Source: GCA-2731375 sp964631725 (GTDB taxonomy: Bacteria > Pseudomonadota > Alphaproteobacteria > GCA-2731375). Taken from it: a DNA stretch of 64,000 nt. Of the stretch, positions 62,030-64,000 are shown in pieces. Each line of letters starts with the position of its first letter. Position 1 is the stretch's first letter. The notes under the pieces were generated by a model. The model was not told the origin of the DNA and did not search any database. It worked only from the letters and a program-made list of their open reading frames with translations. Made by a program: the position numbers and the translations under genes. The DNA is taken from positions 15,525 to 79,524 of the forward strand of contig CAZVYX010000026.1 of NCBI GenBank assembly GCA_964631725.1. Direction: 5' to 3'.

Positions 62030-62266
62030 ATGATGAGCGCAGAAAAAATCGAAGATCGCCAGTTCGATCAGGAAGACCAGCCAATGTTCATGGTCATGGG
62101 CGGTGAAGTCCATGATCCGCGCGGGGCTGAATTCGTCGACCTGGCGGCCCTGGATATACGCGGCGTGTTTTCCAGTTACGATGAAGCCTTCACCGTCTGG
62201 CGGGGCGCGGCCCAGGCCACGGTGGATCGGGCCTTCATCAAGTATATGATCATCCGCCTGCGTTAG
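62030..62266 (+). CDS. DUF4170 small protein
   Basis: A 78-residue protein of the DUF4170 family, common in alphaproteobacteria and of unknown function. Seen: QPMFMVMGGEVHDPRGAEF, VFSSYDEAFTVWRGAAQATVD and AFIKYMIIRLR, the family start, middle and end. Two adjacent ATGs (62030, 62033) could start it. It follows the MFS gene by 32 bases and converges with the second SMP-30 gene with three bases between. Confidence 0.85.
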   Translation: MMSAEKIEDRQFDQEDQPMFMVMGGEVHDPRGAEFVDLAALDIRGVFSSYDEAFTVWRGAAQATVDRAFIKYMIIRLR

Positions 62267-62269
62267 GTT

Positions 62270-63121
62270 TCAGGGTAAAGCGACGGCTGCCGGCGCCACG
62301 GGCAGGCCGGCCACATCCGCGCGCATGCGGTAGATCGAGCCCGCATTGTCGCCGCCCGCACCGCGCGACCCGGTAACGATATAAAAATCCATCAAATCCC
62401 CGCCGCCGAAGCAGACGGACGTAACCATGGGAAGCTCGCAGGGAATACTGCGGCGCAGGCTGCCGTCCGGCTCGAACACCTCGACCCGGCCGCCGTCCGC
62501 ATTCGCCACCCAGACACTGCCATCCACCGCCACCGCCAGGCCGTCGGGAATACCGCCGTCGATCGTGGCGAACGTCTGGTGCGGACCCAGATCGCCATTC
62601 GCTTCCACATCATAAACCCGCACCCGGTGGCGCAGGGATTCCGAATGATACAATTTGCCGCCGTCAGGCGAGACGCCCAGACCATTGGTCAGCATCACGT
62701 CCTCGCCGACCACGCGGGCGCTGCCGTCAAGATCGATGCAGAACAGGCTGGCCGGTTTCGGTTCTTCGTCATGCCCCACCGGACGGAACGACAGGGCGCC
62801 GGCATAAATGCGGCCCTTGCCATCGGTGGTGATATCGTTGAAACCGATCCAGCCGCCATCGGGATTATCCGCCAACAGCACGACAGTATCACCGCCACCC
62901 GCCGGCTTCAGGGAGATATTGCGCCCGGAGACGACGATGCCGCCGTTCTGGTGCAGGGCCATGCCGCCAATACCCCGGCGATGTTCGATCACCTGGCTGA
63001 TGCTGTCGTCCAGGCCGAGGCAAAAGACGCCGCCGTTGATCACGTCGGAATAGAGTAATCCCCGGCTGTCATCCCAAACCGGCCCCTCGATCAGGCCGTA
63101 TCCCGTTGCCAGCTTCTCCAT
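62270..63121 (-). CDS. SMP-30/gluconolactonase-like protein (second copy)
   Basis: A 283-residue six-bladed propeller lactonase of standard length. Metal ligands: Glu in GLIEGPVWDD, Asn in WIGFNDITTDGKG and TNGLGVSPDG, and Asp in GGIPDGLAVAVDGSVWVAN. It is only distantly similar to the copy at 59724-60710, so it likely acts on another lactone. ATG at 63121 is backed by GGAGGAAAGG; the longer frame to 63190 would run into lysK. It follows lysK by 25 bases on the same strand, possibly read through from it. Confidence 0.9.
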   Translation of the reverse strand: MEKLATGYGLIEGPVWDDSRGLLYSDVINGGVFCLGLDDSISQVIEHRRGIGGMALHQNGGIVVSGRNISLKPAGGGDTVVLLADNPDGGWIGFNDITTDGKGRIYAGALSFRPVGHDEEPKPASLFCIDLDGSARVVGEDVMLTNGLGVSPDGGKLYHSESLRHRVRVYDVEANGDLGPHQTFATIDGGIPDGLAVAVDGSVWVANADGGRVEVFEPDGSLRRSIPCELPMVTSVCFGGGDLMDFYIVTGSRGAGGDNAGSIYRMRADVAGLPVAPAAVALP

Positions 63122-63146
63122 CACCCTTTCCTCCGCGCTTGCTTTT

Positions 63147-64000
63147 TTACTCCGCAGCCAAATCTTCGCCCGCCAGGGCGCGGCGCACAAGGGCGGCTGT
63201 TTCCTCGACGCCGTACAACGCCGCGAAGGAGCCGAAACGCGGCCCCTGGCTTTGCCCGAACAGCACCTCGTACAGGGCCTTGAACCAATCCCGCAGATTT
63301 TCGAATTCGTGGTTCTTGCCGATCTCGTAGATCTGGTTCTGGATGTCCGATCCCGACAGGCCCGGCGCCATACCTTCCAGGGCCGCCAGCAGATCGTCCA
63401 TCGCGGCCCGCTCCTGCGCCGTCGGCTGGCGGTAGACCTTATGGGGTTTCACGAAATCCCGGTAATAGTTGATGGCGTAGCCGACCAGGGCATCGAGCAT
63501 GGGATGGTTTTCCGCCGTGGCGCCTGGCGCGTAACGGGAGATAAAGCCCCACAACACGGCCGGATCTTCAGAATGACAGGCGCCCGCCAAGTTCATCAAC
63601 AGGGCAAAGGTTATGGGCACATCTTCCCGGGGCGGCTGGCCGGCATGGATATGCCAGGCGGGATTGGCCATCTGCTCCGCCGTATCCTGGTCATGGTAGC
63701 TCTCCAGAAAGCGCAGATAGTCATCCGCCGCCCGGGGGATGACATCGAAAAACAGCCGCTTGGCCCGGCGCGGTTGCTGGAACATGTACAGCGACAGGCT
63801 TTCCGGCGCGGCGTAGCGCAGCCATTCCTCGATCGTCAGGCCATTGCCCCGGGATTTCGAGATCTTTTCGCCGTTTTCGTCCAGGAACAGTTCATACGTG
63901 AAACTCTCCGGCGGGCGGGAGCCTAGGATGCGGCAGATCTTCGACGACAGGCGCACGGATTCGATCAAATCCTTGCCCGACATCTCGTAATCCACATCCA
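63147..64000 (-). CDS. lysK: Class I lysyl-tRNA synthetase, 5' end cut by window
   Basis: C-terminal 284 or so residues of a class I lysine-tRNA ligase; the N-terminal part including the HIGH-type motif lies beyond 64000. The KMSKS-type signature reads KISKSRGNGLT (from about base 63856), followed by the EEWLRYAAPESLSLYMF segment and the class I LysRS helical anticodon-binding domain. The stop is at 63147. Archaea and many alphaproteobacteria use this class in place of LysS. Confidence 0.93.
   Translation of the reverse strand, partial: DVDYEMSGKDLIESVRLSSKICRILGSRPPESFTYELFLDENGEKISKSRGNGLTIEEWLRYAAPESLSLYMFQQPRRAKRLFFDVIPRAADDYLRFLESYHDQDTAEQMANPAWHIHAGQPPREDVPITFALLMNLAGACHSEDPAVLWGFISRYAPGATAENHPMLDALVGYAINYYRDFVKPHKVYRQPTAQERAAMDDLLAALEGMAPGLSGSDIQNQIYEIGKNHEFENLRDWFKALYEVLFGQSQGPRFGSFAALYGVEETAALVRRALAGEDLAAE

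Noticed and set aside
1..64000. CRISPR arrays, insertion sequences, prophage or integrative element borders
   Set aside because: No repeated spacers, transposase or phage genes were seen; the only recombinase is housekeeping XerD.

Overview
The window reads as chromosomal DNA of an alphaproteobacterium, probably of the Rhodospirillales type. It is GC-rich. It carries a bolA - J-domain gene - cobS - cobT - phytase-like esterase - rpmB block, an aroK-aroB-corC block next to xerD, a class I lysyl-tRNA synthetase, and small DUF1127 and DUF4170 genes, all typical of that class. No insertion sequence, prophage, CRISPR array, tRNA or rRNA gene was seen. The species assignment is inference from gene content only.

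Region by region. 1-7.3 kb: an aromatic or aryl acid catabolic cluster with two CoA ligases, a UbiX-type flavin prenyltransferase, its UbiD-type decarboxylase partner, a PNPOx-like flavoprotein and an enolase-superfamily enzyme. 7.4-15.6 kb: an NTF2-like protein, a secreted hydrolase, a MocR regulator divergent from DUF1127 and PhzF genes, two cell-wall enzymes (MltB and RlpA), and an AhpD/CMD-fold gene interrupted by one in-frame UGA, then a PEBP protein. 15.6-25.2 kb: a chemoreceptor, then the minus-strand run ppiC-argJ-mutT-GNAT-aminotransferase, divergent from secA. 25.4-34.2 kb: a DUF1028/hydrolase pair, rpmB, the CobST chelatase genes, bolA and a ribbon-helix-helix protein. 34.2-41.8 kb: corC-aroB-aroK, a tiny membrane ORF overlapping a 713-residue unknown, xerD and accA. 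41.8-50.4 kb: divergent hutH and hutU, an enoyl-CoA hydratase, typA, an NHL-repeat protein and an ANKH/MATE-like transporter. 50.5-58.5 kb: thioesterase, adenylate cyclase, prpE, a sensor kinase with a CtrA-like box upstream, folE and a DMT exporter. 58.5-64 kb: a sugar/lactone catabolic set (Gfo/Idh oxidoreductase, two SMP-30 lactonases, an MFS transporter) holding a miniature dehydrogenase-like ORF, and the 3' part of lysK.

The most notable observation is at 13923-15050. Two reading frames that look separate are one frame joined at a UGA codon. The UGA sits at the second redox position of an AhpD motif (Cys-x-x-UGA-x-x-x-His), and a small hairpin with a GU-containing loop follows it. This is best explained as a selenocysteine-containing alkylhydroperoxidase-related protein. 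Other points of interest are a symmetric operator/promoter region between mocR and the DUF1127 gene, large inverted repeats filling three convergent-gene gaps, and the 68-residue ORF that looks like the two ends of an isopropylmalate dehydrogenase joined together.
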